Notes under the pieces: generated by a model | The model's input: only the letters and a program-made list of their open reading frames with translations | Told to the model about the DNA's origin: nothing | Database searches by the model: none | Part shown: one piece after another, positions 50,637 through 58,832 of the stretch | Numbering within the stretch: position 1 is the stretch's first letter | Layout of the letters: each line of letters opens with the position of its first letter | DNA from: Arthrobacter sp. Leaf337 | GTDB lineage: Bacteria > Actinomycetota > Actinomycetes > Actinomycetales > Micrococcaceae | DNA: 64,000 nt | Direction of reading: 5' to 3' | Assembly: GCF_001423745.1 (NCBI RefSeq) | Contig: NZ_LMPC01000012.1 | Coordinates: forward strand, 375,981 to 439,980 | Made by a program: the position numbers and the translations under genes

Positions 50637-53600
50637 CAGTACTGCACCTCCTGGGAACGACGGCGGACGGTGGCCACCATGTCGCGCTGGTTTCCGGTGG
50701 GGCCAAGGTAGTTGAACGCGTAGGCCAGCTGGGCGTAGCCGCCGATCAGGTGCGAAGGTTTGACCAGCAGCCGGGTTACGGAGTTGTGGATGCCGCCGCG
50801 CCTTCCCGTGGCCTCGGACTTCGGCACGTCGATGGTGCGTTCCTGCGCGTGGTGGACATAGACCACGCCGGCGGGCATCCGGTGGCTGACGATCGCCCGG
50901 GCCACGAGGACGCCGTTGATGTTGAGGCATTCCACCCAGTCGTTGTCCTTGACCTGAATGGCCTCAGCGTCGGCCGGACTCATCCAGACCGTGGGCCCGC
51001 CGCGGGACAGCGAGAGCATCAGCAGGTTGTCCTGGTATTCGGAGTGGATGGACCATTTGGAATGCGGGGTCAGGTACCGGACCACCACTTCCATGGCCCC
51101 GTCCCGGCCGAGTTTGGGTTCACCGAAGAGGCGGTGCATGTCCAGCGGCGGCCGGTAGATCGGCAGGGCCTCGCCGATGTCGATCATCCAGTCGTGGTCG
51201 AGGAAGAAGTGCATCCGCCCGGTCAGGGTGTGCCACGGCTTGAGCCGCTCCACGTTGATGGTGAAGGGGGCATAGCGCCGGCCGCCCGTTTCGGAGCCGG
51301 ACCACTCCGGCGAGGTGATCACCGGGACCGGGCCGGCCTGGGTCTGGGCGAAGGTGATGAACTTTTCCTCGGAGCCCTCGGACAGGTCCGCCAGTTTCCG
51401 TCCGGTACGGACCTCGAGGTCCTTGAAGCCCTGGACGGACAGGGCGCCGTTGGTGGTGCCGGAGAAGGCGAGGATGGCCTCCGCCATTTTCGCGTCGGTG
51501 TCGATCGCCGGGCGGCCGTCCGCGGCGCCGCCGAGCATCACGCCGTTGGAGCGGCTGAGCCGGTCCAGCGGGCCGGCGAGTTTGTAGGTGACGTTCTTGA
51601 CAGTGAAGCCCAGCTTGTCGGCGAGCGGCCCGACGGCGGCCAGCTTGTCCGCGATGGCCGTGTAGTCCCGCTCCACCACGGAAAAGACGGGCATGTTCTG
51701 CCCCGGCACGGCGGGGATGTCCGTCTCCCGCCAGTCCCGCACGATCCCGCCGGGCTGGGCCAGCTGGCCGGGGGTGTCGTGCTGCAGCGGCACGCTGACC
51801 AGGTCCCGGCGGACGCCCAGGTGGGTCTTCGCCTGCCGGGAGAACTCCTGAGCCAGCAGGTGGAAGGTGTCGAAGTCCGTCTTGGTTTCCCACGGCGGGT
51901 CAATCGCCGGGCTGAAAGCATGGACGAACGGGTGCATGTCAGTGGAGGACAGATCGTGCTTCTCGTACCAGGTGGCGGCCGGGAATACGACGTCGGAGAG
52001 GAGCGTGGTGGAAGTCATCCGGAAATCAGCGGAGACCAGCAGGTCCAGTTTTCCTTCGGGCGCCTGCTCATGCCATTTCACGTCCCTTGGCTTGAGCCCC
52101 TCGGCGTGGTCCTGGCCCAGGACGTTGTTGTGGGTGCCCAGCAGGTTCCGCAGGAAGTACTCATTGCCCTTGGCCGAGGAGCCGAACAGGTTGGAACGCC
52201 ACAGCACCAGGGTCCGCGGCCAGTTCTCCGGGGCATCCACGTCCTCGATCGCCGGGTTCAGCGTGCGGTTCTTGAGCGCGTCCGCGATGTAGCCGGGGGT
52301 GTCCTTCGCGGTCCCGGCGGCGACGGCGGCCTCCGCCTCGTCCGCGAGGTCCAGCGGGTTGCGGTCGAACTGCGGGTAGAACGGCATCCAGCCCAGACGG
52401 GCGGACTGGGCCAGCGCGTCCGCGGTGTGCATGCCGTCCAGGGCCCCGGTGGACAGCGGGGACTTCAGCGCATCCGCGGAGTAGCCGTCCTGCCGCCACT
52501 GGTCGGTGTGCATGTACCAGTAGCCGGTGCCGATCATGGTCCGCGGCGGACGTGACCAGTCCAGGGCGTTGGCCAGCGACACCCAGCCGGTGGCCGGGCG
52601 GGTCTTTTCCTGCCCCACGTAATGCGCCCAGCCGCCGCCGTTGCGGCCCATGCAGCCAGTCAGCATCACCAGCGCCAGGACTGCGCGATAGGTGGTGTCG
52701 CCGTGGAACCACTGGCAGATCCCGGCGCCCATGATGATCATGGACCGGCCTTTGGACTGCTCGGCGTTCCGGGCGAACTCCCTTGCCACCCGGATGCAGG
52801 CCTGCGCGGGGACGCTGGTGATCTCCTCCTGCCAGGCCGGAGTGTAGGGCGTGGACGCGTCCTCGTAGCCGGCAGCCCACTCCCCCGGGAGCCCGTCCCG
52901 GCCCACGCCGTACTGTGCCAGCATCAGGTCGAACACGGTGGTGACCAGCTGGCCTTCCACCTCAAGGACGGGCACGCCGCGGCGCAGCACGCTCCCCTCC
53001 CCGCCGGCGTCCTCGAAGCACGGGAGCAGGATCTCGGCGCTTTCCCCGGACACCTCGCGGAGCGACAATGCGGGGTCGATCCCTTCGAGGTCGAGGTTCC
53101 ATTTGCCCTCGCCGCTGCCCGAATAGCGGAACCCCATGGAGCCGTTGGGCACTGCGGTCCGCCCGGTTTTCTTGTCGAACATCACGGTGCGGAACGCAGC
53201 GTCCTCAGCCCCGGCTTCGGCCGGGAGGTCCCGGGCGGTGAGGAATTTCGACGGCGTCAGCGCGCCGTCGTCGTTCTTCACCAGCCGGACCAGGAACGGA
53301 AGGTCCGTGTACTGCCGGACATAGTCGGAGAAGAAGGGGACGTCCCGGTCCACGAAGAATTCCTTGAGCATGACGTGCCCCATGGCCATGGCCAGCGCGG
53401 CGTCCGTTCCGGCCTGGGCGGGGAGCCATTCGTCCGCGAACTTGGTGTTGTCCGCGTAGTCCGGGCTGACGGTGACCACCTTCGTGCCGCGGTACCGCAC
53501 CTCGGCCATCCAGTGCGCGTCCGGGGTCCGGGTGACGGGGACGTTGGAGCCCCACATCATGAGGTAGCGCGCGTCCCACCAGTCGCCGGATTCCGGGACG

Positions 53601-54346
53601 TCGGTCTGGTCCCCGAACACCTGCGGGCTGGCCACGGGCAGGTCCGCGTACCAGTCGTAGAAGGACGTCATCACCCCGCCGATCAGCTGGATGAAGCGGG
53701 TTCCCACGGCGTGCGAAACCATGGACATCGCAGGGATCGGTGAGAATCCGGCGCAGCGGTCCGGCCCGTAGTTCTTGATCGTGTTCACGTGGGCGGCGGC
53801 CGCGATTTCGATCGCTTCCTGCCAGGAGACCCGGACCAGGCCGCCCTTGCCGCGGGCCTGCTGGTAGCGGCGGCGCCGCTCCGGGTCCCCCACGATGTCG
53901 GCAAAGGCCAGCACCGGGTCGCCGAGCCGGGCCTTGGCCTCGCGGTACATCTCGACGAGGACGCCGCGGGCGTACGGGAAGCGGACGCGGGTGGGCGAGT
54001 AGGTGTACCAGGAGAAGGCCGCGCCGCGAGGGCAGCCCCTGGGTTCGTATTCCGGGCTGTCCGGGCCCACCGAGGGGTAGTCGGTCTGCTGTGATTCCCA
54101 GGTGATGATGCCGTCCTTGACGTACACCTTCCAGGAGCAGGAGCCGGTGCAGTTCACCCCGTGAGTGGAGCGGACCACCTTGTCGTGGCTCCAGCGGTCG
54201 CGGTAGAAGATGTCGCCCTTGCGGCCGCCCTCCCGGAACACCGCCCTGCCGTCGTCGGTCTGGTCCCATTTGGTGAAGAAACGGCCCAGCTTCAACATTG
54301 CATCTGATGCGGGTCCATCTAACCCCGCATGGGGTCCGGCAGCCAT
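50636..54346 (-). CDS. narG: Respiratory nitrate reductase alpha subunit
   Basis: 1236 residues; reduces nitrate to nitrite at a bis-MGD molybdenum site on the cytosolic face. The FS0 cluster ligands are His62, Cys66 and Cys70 in HGVNCTGSCSWKVYVKDG and Cys105 in RGCPRGAAF. The Mo-coordinating Asp region is GGVMTSFYDWYADLPVASPQVFGDQTDVPESGDWW. There is no Tat signal. A TAGCTT box ends 6 nt upstream of ATG 54346, so the operon appears to start with a leaderless message and that start is preferred over the internal Met at residue 16. narGHJI and narK follow with one- to four-base overlaps or small gaps. Confidence 0.96.
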   Translation of the reverse strand: MAAGPHAGLDGPASDAMLKLGRFFTKWDQTDDGRAVFREGGRKGDIFYRDRWSHDKVVRSTHGVNCTGSCSWKVYVKDGIITWESQQTDYPSVGPDSPEYEPRGCPRGAAFSWYTYSPTRVRFPYARGVLVEMYREAKARLGDPVLAFADIVGDPERRRRYQQARGKGGLVRVSWQEAIEIAAAAHVNTIKNYGPDRCAGFSPIPAMSMVSHAVGTRFIQLIGGVMTSFYDWYADLPVASPQVFGDQTDVPESGDWWDARYLMMWGSNVPVTRTPDAHWMAEVRYRGTKVVTVSPDYADNTKFADEWLPAQAGTDAALAMAMGHVMLKEFFVDRDVPFFSDYVRQYTDLPFLVRLVKNDDGALTPSKFLTARDLPAEAGAEDAAFRTVMFDKKTGRTAVPNGSMGFRYSGSGEGKWNLDLEGIDPALSLREVSGESAEILLPCFEDAGGEGSVLRRGVPVLEVEGQLVTTVFDLMLAQYGVGRDGLPGEWAAGYEDASTPYTPAWQEEITSVPAQACIRVAREFARNAEQSKGRSMIIMGAGICQWFHGDTTYRAVLALVMLTGCMGRNGGGWAHYVGQEKTRPATGWVSLANALDWSRPPRTMIGTGYWYMHTDQWRQDGYSADALKSPLSTGALDGMHTADALAQSARLGWMPFYPQFDRNPLDLADEAEAAVAAGTAKDTPGYIADALKNRTLNPAIEDVDAPENWPRTLVLWRSNLFGSSAKGNEYFLRNLLGTHNNVLGQDHAEGLKPRDVKWHEQAPEGKLDLLVSADFRMTSTTLLSDVVFPAATWYEKHDLSSTDMHPFVHAFSPAIDPPWETKTDFDTFHLLAQEFSRQAKTHLGVRRDLVSVPLQHDTPGQLAQPGGIVRDWRETDIPAVPGQNMPVFSVVERDYTAIADKLAAVGPLADKLGFTVKNVTYKLAGPLDRLSRSNGVMLGGAADGRPAIDTDAKMAEAILAFSGTTNGALSVQGFKDLEVRTGRKLADLSEGSEEKFITFAQTQAGPVPVITSPEWSGSETGGRRYAPFTINVERLKPWHTLTGRMHFFLDHDWMIDIGEALPIYRPPLDMHRLFGEPKLGRDGAMEVVVRYLTPHSKWSIHSEYQDNLLMLSLSRGGPTVWMSPADAEAIQVKDNDWVECLNINGVLVARAIVSHRMPAGVVYVHHAQERTIDVPKSEATGRRGGIHNSVTRLLVKPSHLIGGYAQLAYAFNYLGPTGNQRDMVATVRRRSQEVQY

Positions 54347-54352
54347 GCCCTC

Positions 54353-54358
54353 AAGCTA
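54353..54358 (-). promoter_or_regulatory. -10 hexamer of the nar operon (leaderless)
   Basis: TAGCTT (minus strand) ends 6 nt before the narG ATG. A GTTCAC sequence about 18 nt further upstream could be the -35 region. No clear Fnr, NarL or DosR box was seen nearby. Confidence 0.55.
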
Positions 54359-54414
54359 GGGTGCCGCGTGAACCCCCGGATAGGGCCGAACGGCACTAGC
54401 CCGCCCCCTTGGGC

Positions 54415-54481
54415 AGCGCGAACGGACACTTGAGCACCCGCCGCGCGCTTCAAGGGAGGGCCGCAAGTGCCCGTTCGCGCT
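54415..54481. repeat. REP-like nested palindrome, copy B
   Basis: The left arm at 54415-54432 is identical to copy A, and the right arm at 54464-54481 has one mismatch. The loop differs from copy A and contains a stretch that is repeated just downstream. It lies between pxpA and the narG promoter, both on the minus strand, and probably terminates pxpA transcription. Confidence 0.8.
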
Positions 54482-54511
54482 CCGACGCCGCGCGCTTCAA
54501 GGGAGGGCCGC
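54440..54511. repeat. Exact 25-bp direct repeat overlapping REP copy B
   Basis: The 25 bases at 54440-54464 recur exactly at 54487-54511. The first copy is the loop and start of the right arm of REP copy B; the second lies outside the palindrome, just after the pxpA stop. It suggests a duplicated or partly deleted second element. Confidence 0.8.
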
Positions 54512-54521
54512 GAACTACGTA

Positions 54522-55271
54522 CTAGGCGAAGGGTTCGAGCTCCACACCGGCGACTTCCAGGGCCTTGCGGACGGCGGCTGCCGTCTCCACGGAGCCGGGG
54601 GTGTCGCCGTGGAGGCACAGCGAATGCGGCTGCAGCCTGACCACCGTGCCGTCCACCGCCTCCACCTCGCCGTGAATGGCCAGGCGGACGGCGCGCTCGG
54701 CGATCTCCCCGGCGTCGACCAGGAACGCGCCGTCCGCTGAGCGCGGCACCAGCGACCCGTCCGGCAGGTAGGCGCGGTCCGCGAAGGCTTCATGGAACAC
54801 GGGGTGGCCTGCCTCGGCGGCAAAGGACAGGAGTGCCGACCCCTGCAGGCCAAGGACGGGCAGTCCGGGATCGTAGGCCTGGATGGCCGCGATCACGGCG
54901 GAGGCCTGTTCGGCGTCGTGCACCGTACGGTCGTACAGCGCGCCGTGGACCTTGACGTAGTCCACGGATGCCCCGACGGCGTGCGCCACGCCGTCGAGCG
55001 CGCCGAGCTGGTACAGCACGGCCCCGAAGAGGTCGTCAAAGGTCATGTCAATGGACCGGAGGCCAAAACCGGGCAGGTCCGGGTACCCGACGTGCGCGCC
55101 CACCCTGACATCCAGTTCAAAGGCCGCACGGCAGGTGTCCAGCATGGTGACGGGATCCCCGGCGTGCAGGCCGCAGGCCACGCTGGCGCTGGTGATGAGC
55201 GGGAACATGGCGGCGTCATCCCCCATGGTCCAGGTGCCGAAGGACTCCCCCAGGTCAGCGTTCAGATCCAA
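54522..55271 (-). CDS. pxpA: LamB/YcsF family 5-oxoprolinase subunit A
   Basis: 249 residues. PxpA works with PxpB and PxpC to open 5-oxoproline to glutamate with ATP. The family start MDLNADLGESFGTWTMGDDAAMFPLITSASVACGLHAGDP is intact, as are HVGYPDLPGFGLR, VKVHGALYD and CLHGDTPGSVE. No pxpB or pxpC gene lies in this window, so the partner genes must be elsewhere. The start overlaps the end of the upstream EcsC-like gene by 17 bp, which implies coupled translation. Confidence 0.92.
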   Translation of the reverse strand: MDLNADLGESFGTWTMGDDAAMFPLITSASVACGLHAGDPVTMLDTCRAAFELDVRVGAHVGYPDLPGFGLRSIDMTFDDLFGAVLYQLGALDGVAHAVGASVDYVKVHGALYDRTVHDAEQASAVIAAIQAYDPGLPVLGLQGSALLSFAAEAGHPVFHEAFADRAYLPDGSLVPRSADGAFLVDAGEIAERAVRLAIHGEVEAVDGTVVRLQPHSLCLHGDTPGSVETAAAVRKALEVAGVELEPFA

Positions 55272-56145
55272 TGAATCCGCCTTTCAGTGTTGAGTCTCCG
55301 CCGGGGGTGCCGGAGCCGGGCGTATTGGTGCTGGCGTCAATAGCGGCCGGGGATCCGACGCTGCCGCCGGTATTGCCCGTGCCGGCAGCCCCGGGTGTCA
55401 GTTCGCCGGGGATCGTGTCCGGCATGGGGCCGAAAGCCTCCTTGGCGCTTGCGACGACGGCACGTCCCATAACGCGGTTGCCTACGCCGCCCACCACGGC
55501 ACCGACGCCGAACGGCAGTGCCCGGCCCAGGAGCGCCGTCCCCTGCCGCTGTAGCAGGTTGCGGAGGAACGCGCGCTGGATCCGGTCCCGCACCGAGCCG
55601 AAGCCGGGGAAAGAGGTCTTGCGGGCGAACGCGGAACCCCAGGCGTCCGTGGGGCCCTTGCTGCGGCCGGCGGCCTGGCCGCTCAGGCTTCCGAGGAGGG
55701 CGGTCCCTTCCTCGCCCAGCATGATGGCCATGACCAGGGTGGAGGCCTTCTCCGGGTCCACCATGCGGATGCCGTGCAGCTCGGCCAGGGACGTCGCGTA
55801 CAGCGCGGTGGCCTCGAGGAAGCCGACGGTGGCTGCGGCGGAGAGGCCCAGGGCGGCCACGGTGCCGACGCCGGGGATGACGGCGGAACCACCGACAAGC
55901 GCGCCGCCGCCGGTCACGGCCAGCAGGTAGTCGCGTTCCAGCTTGTCCGCGAGCTGCGCCGCCGTGGCGCGCGGGTGCCTGCGCTGGAGCCGCCGGAGGT
56001 TGGCAAGCACCAGCGGGCGCTGGACCTCGACGGCCCGCAGCAGCATGCCGTGCAATCCGGGTTTGGGCTTGCCTTGGGAGTCGAACACCGCCTTGTGCGC
56101 GGTTTTTTGTGCAATTCTCATTGCCGGGTTCTTCCGCATGGCCAT
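55255..56145 (-). CDS. EcsC-like membrane-associated protein of unknown function
   Basis: 296 residues. The recognisable core is YLLAVTGGGALVGGSAVIPGVGTVAALGLSAAATVGFLEATALYATSLAELHG, a Gly-rich double hydrophobic segment like that of EcsC-family proteins, and ALPFGVGAVVGGVGNRVMGRAVVASAKEAFGP near the C-terminus. The tail is Gly/Thr/Ser-rich and probably disordered. The family function is unclear. ATG 56145 follows GGAAAGG. It overlaps pxpA by 17 bp, though no functional link is known. Confidence 0.7.
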   Translation of the reverse strand: MAMRKNPAMRIAQKTAHKAVFDSQGKPKPGLHGMLLRAVEVQRPLVLANLRRLQRRHPRATAAQLADKLERDYLLAVTGGGALVGGSAVIPGVGTVAALGLSAAATVGFLEATALYATSLAELHGIRMVDPEKASTLVMAIMLGEEGTALLGSLSGQAAGRSKGPTDAWGSAFARKTSFPGFGSVRDRIQRAFLRNLLQRQGTALLGRALPFGVGAVVGGVGNRVMGRAVVASAKEAFGPMPDTIPGELTPGAAGTGNTGGSVGSPAAIDASTNTPGSGTPGGDSTLKGGFIGSER

Positions 56146-56270
56146 CGTCACCTTTCCTGGAACGGGAACAAGCCGCCCGCTGTTGGTCGCAACCGCGGTT
56201 CGGAACCGTGATTGCTGCCGGGCAAGGACAGCTTGTGGCTGTCGCTCACCCTTAACACTAAGCCACCTTG

Positions 56271-56861
56271 CTACATGACCCAGGACTCGGCCATCGCAAT
56301 GTACGCGGACGACGACGGCCCCCGGGGCCCGGGATACACCGTAGGCGAACCGGGCCATTCCACCCCGAACTCCGACAGCCGCCCCGTGCTGCACGGAAGG
56401 TAGACATTCGCCAGGGCGGCGCTGGTTCCGCCGAGCTGGAAATCGGGCGACGAGAACTGGCGGCGGTCCAGGACGCCGCTGATCTCGAGCTCCGCCTTGC
56501 GCCCCACGGCCCGGAAGCCGCGGTCCACGTCCAGTTCAACGTCGAACTCGTCCTGGGTGTGGGTGATTTCCGAGAGCGGAAACCGGGCTGCCTCCGGAAA
56601 ATAGCGGGTCAGTTCGTTGGCCAGGGTTTCGGCGAAGTAGCCGTTGGGGCCGTAGCTGCGCCAGCCCTGGCGGGTGGCCACCAGGAGGGCGTTGCCGCTG
56701 CCCCATCTGGACCACTCGGCCATCCAGAAGGAGGCGAAGCAACTGGCGGGTTCACCGGGGATATGGACGCCGTCGGGGTTAACGGGATGCAGCGCCAGGC
56801 CCGGGTTGCTGCCGATGAATGCCATGCTGCGGCGTGACGCGCCTGCCGGACTGTTCCCCAT
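56271..56861 (-). CDS. Protein of unknown function
   Basis: 196 residues, probably soluble; not recognised. The N-terminal third has SMAFIGSNPGLALHPVNPDGVHIPGEPASCFASFWMAEWSRWGSGNALLVATRQGWRSYGP, followed by helices (YFAETLANELTRYFPEA) and a beta-rich C-terminus with DEFDVELDVDRGFRAVGRKAELEISG. Codon use is like its neighbours. A TAGGCT box ends 6 nt before ATG 56861, so it is probably leaderless and divergent from the MFS gene. Confidence 0.65.
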   Translation of the reverse strand: MGNSPAGASRRSMAFIGSNPGLALHPVNPDGVHIPGEPASCFASFWMAEWSRWGSGNALLVATRQGWRSYGPNGYFAETLANELTRYFPEAARFPLSEITHTQDEFDVELDVDRGFRAVGRKAELEISGVLDRRQFSSPDFQLGGTSAALANVYLPCSTGRLSEFGVEWPGSPTVYPGPRGPSSSAYIAMAESWVM

Positions 56862-56867
56862 ACGGAG

Positions 56868-56873
56868 AGCCTA
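56868..56873 (-). promoter_or_regulatory. -10 hexamer of a leaderless promoter (unknown gene)
   Basis: TAGGCT (minus strand) ends 6 nt before ATG 56861. Confidence 0.55.
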
Positions 56874-56921
56874 GCCCGGCAGGGGTCGGCGGCAGCCGCG
56901 GCGCGGCCGGACGGGCAGGCC

Positions 56922-56927
56922 TAGACT
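56922..56927 (+). promoter_or_regulatory. -10 hexamer of a leaderless promoter (MFS gene)
   Basis: TAGACT ends 6 nt before ATG 56934. It is divergent from the box at 56868-56873 with about 50 bp between. Confidence 0.55.
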
Positions 56928-56933
56928 AGGCTT

Positions 56934-58280
56934 ATGCCCACCCCCAGAGCCCTCCGGCCGTTTGTGCACCGGGAGTACCGGGTGCTGATCGCGGCGCTGG
57001 CCGTCTCCATTTTCGGCTCCGGAATGTGGGCTGTGGGCATGGTCTACCAGGTGATCCGCTTGGGCGGCGGTCCGCTTGAGCTGTCCCTTGTTGCCGCTGC
57101 AGGCAGCGTGGGACTGGTGGCGTTCGTCCTGGCGGGCGGGATCGCCGCGGACCGCGTGCCGCAGCGGCTTTTGATTATCGCCGTGGAAGGCACCAACCTC
57201 GCTGTGATTGCCGCCATCAGCGGGCTTGCCCTGGCCGGGTGGCTGCAGTTGTGGCACCTGGCCGTAGGCGCATTCGTGCTCGGCGTGGGAGCGGCGTTCT
57301 TCTTCCCGGCCTATTCGGCCATCCTGCCCAGGATCCTGCCGCCGGAGGACCTGCTGGCGGCCAACGGCATGGAGGGAACCCTGCGGCCCATCCTGCAGCA
57401 GGCGGCCGGTCCCGCCGTGGCCGGCATCCTGGTGGCCGCGTTATCCCCCTCGCACGCAGTCACGGGCGTGGCGGCATGCCACCTCCTCGCTTTCATCATC
57501 CTCAACTTCCTCGGCCAGCACGCGCTTGATGCGCCGGGCACGGGCACCGCCGGGACGGACCGCACCGCCGGCGGGGCCGTCGTCGAACGTACGGGCGGGG
57601 ACGCCGTCGAACGCGCCAAAACGTCCTTCTTCCACGACCTCCGCGAGGGCGTCAGCTACACGGTCCGGACACCCTGGCTGTTGTGGACGCTGCTCTGGGC
57701 CTGCATCTCGGTGCTGTTCCTGATCGGCCCCATCGAGGTGCTGCTGCCGTTCGTTGTCCGCGACCAGCTGGGCGGCGACTCGCGCATGTTCGGTTTCCTG
57801 CTGGCCGTGATGGGCGTAGGCGGTGCGGCCGCATCACTGGCCACGGCGTCCTTCGCGCTGCCGCGCCGCTACCTCACCGTGATGATGGTTTCGTGGGGCG
57901 CCGGCAGCCTTCCACTCGCGGCGGTCGGGATCATGGACAGCTTCTGGACGGTCGCTGCGGCGCTGTTCATCTTCGGTGCCACAGGCGGCATCGGCATGGT
58001 CATCTGGGGGACGCTCCTGCAGCGCCGGGTTCCTGCCCATTTACTGGGCCGCGTTTCCAGCCTGGACTTCTTCGTGTCCCTGGCCCTGATGCCCGTCTCC
58101 ATGGCGCTGGCCGGACCCGCTGCGGCCGTGCTGCCCACGTGGGTGATCTTCCTGGTGGCCGGCGGCGTCTGCCCCGTCATGGCCGTGGTGGCAATGGTGG
58201 TGGCCAGGATGCCGGCCGACGAACTGGCCCACCCGCTGGACCGCAGCGCCGGGGACCGGGAGCACGCGGACAGCCCGTAG
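56934..58280 (+). CDS. MFS transporter (EntS-like)
   Basis: 448 residues, twelve helices. The start FVHREYRVLIAALAVSIFGSGMWAVGMVYQV and the segments LRPILQQAAGPAVAGILVAALSPSHAV and GMVIWGTLLQRRVPAHLLGRVSSLDFF are typical of the MFS group with EntS and macrolide exporters. A central cytosolic loop with TGTAGTDRTAGGAVVERTGG is low-complexity. The substrate is unknown. The mRNA is probably leaderless. Confidence 0.85.
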   Translation: MPTPRALRPFVHREYRVLIAALAVSIFGSGMWAVGMVYQVIRLGGGPLELSLVAAAGSVGLVAFVLAGGIAADRVPQRLLIIAVEGTNLAVIAAISGLALAGWLQLWHLAVGAFVLGVGAAFFFPAYSAILPRILPPEDLLAANGMEGTLRPILQQAAGPAVAGILVAALSPSHAVTGVAACHLLAFIILNFLGQHALDAPGTGTAGTDRTAGGAVVERTGGDAVERAKTSFFHDLREGVSYTVRTPWLLWTLLWACISVLFLIGPIEVLLPFVVRDQLGGDSRMFGFLLAVMGVGGAAASLATASFALPRRYLTVMMVSWGAGSLPLAAVGIMDSFWTVAAALFIFGATGGIGMVIWGTLLQRRVPAHLLGRVSSLDFFVSLALMPVSMALAGPAAAVLPTWVIFLVAGGVCPVMAVVAMVVARMPADELAHPLDRSAGDREHADSP

Positions 58281-58300
58281 GCTGCTATGTCCCGCGGCTG

Positions 58301-58753
58301 CTACGCCTTGGCGGCTACGGGCAACGGCGGCACCTCAACCGGAGCCGCCGTCAACGCCTTCCGCAGGGCCAGGAAGAGCAGCACCAGGCCGGCGGTGAGC
58401 AGCATGTGCCCGGTGCCGGCAATCCCGGCCAGGGCTTTTGAACCGGCGTCCAAACCAGCCACGACCAGTGTTCCCTTGACCAGCATCATCCCGCCGGTCA
58501 CCACCACGCCGGCGTTCCAGATCCAGAAGAACCAGGCCGACAATCTCGGCGCCGCAGCGGAGATGGCGAAGGCCTTCTCCAGCACGAGCACCAGCAACAA
58601 AACGATGAAGCCCAGCACCAGCCAGTGCGTGTGCACCAGGCCCAGCTGGGAGTCCCCGGTGAAGCCGTTGAGCTTGGTAAGTTCCCGATAGTAGAGGCCG
58701 GAGAGGACTCCGGCGATGGCATAGGCAAATGAGGCATGGAGGAGTTTTTTCAC
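58301..58753 (-). CDS. DUF2871 membrane protein
   Basis: 150 residues, four helices. The start VKKLLHASFAYAIAGVLSGLYYRELTKLNGFTGDSQLGLVHTHWLVLGFIVLLLVLVLEKAF is the DUF2871 pattern with conserved His residues in HTHWLVLG. The role is unknown; the haem-copper-oxidase-like His arrangement suggests a redox or metal site (inference). GTG 58753 is chosen because the family starts with (M/V)KKLL. A strong hairpin lies upstream, ending the GH65 operon. Confidence 0.8.
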   Translation of the reverse strand: MKKLLHASFAYAIAGVLSGLYYRELTKLNGFTGDSQLGLVHTHWLVLGFIVLLLVLVLEKAFAISAAAPRLSAWFFWIWNAGVVVTGGMMLVKGTLVVAGLDAGSKALAGIAGTGHMLLTAGLVLLFLALRKALTAAPVEVPPLPVAAKA

Positions 58754-58781
58754 TCCCCCAGTCTTTCGCCGGAACACGACG

Positions 58782-58809
58782 GCGGGATCAACCGTTCGGT
58801 TGATCCCGC
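58782..58809 (-). terminator. Terminator of the LacI-HAD-GH65 operon
   Basis: GCGGGATCAAC and GTTGATCCCGC form a perfect 11-bp stem, extended by CG/CG to 13 bp with a two-base loop. It lies 23 nt past the GH65 stop. Confidence 0.85.
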
Positions 58810-58832
58810 GCGTCTGTTGGGACTACTACTGC

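Noticed and set aside
48909..50930. N-terminally extended NarH
   Set aside because: The extra 98 codons overlap narG in another frame; the usual NarH start with its Cys motif lies at 50636.
48963..52555. Plus-strand frames of 582 and 601 codons opposite narH and narG
   Set aside because: Shadows of strongly conserved nar genes; no ribosome site or motif.
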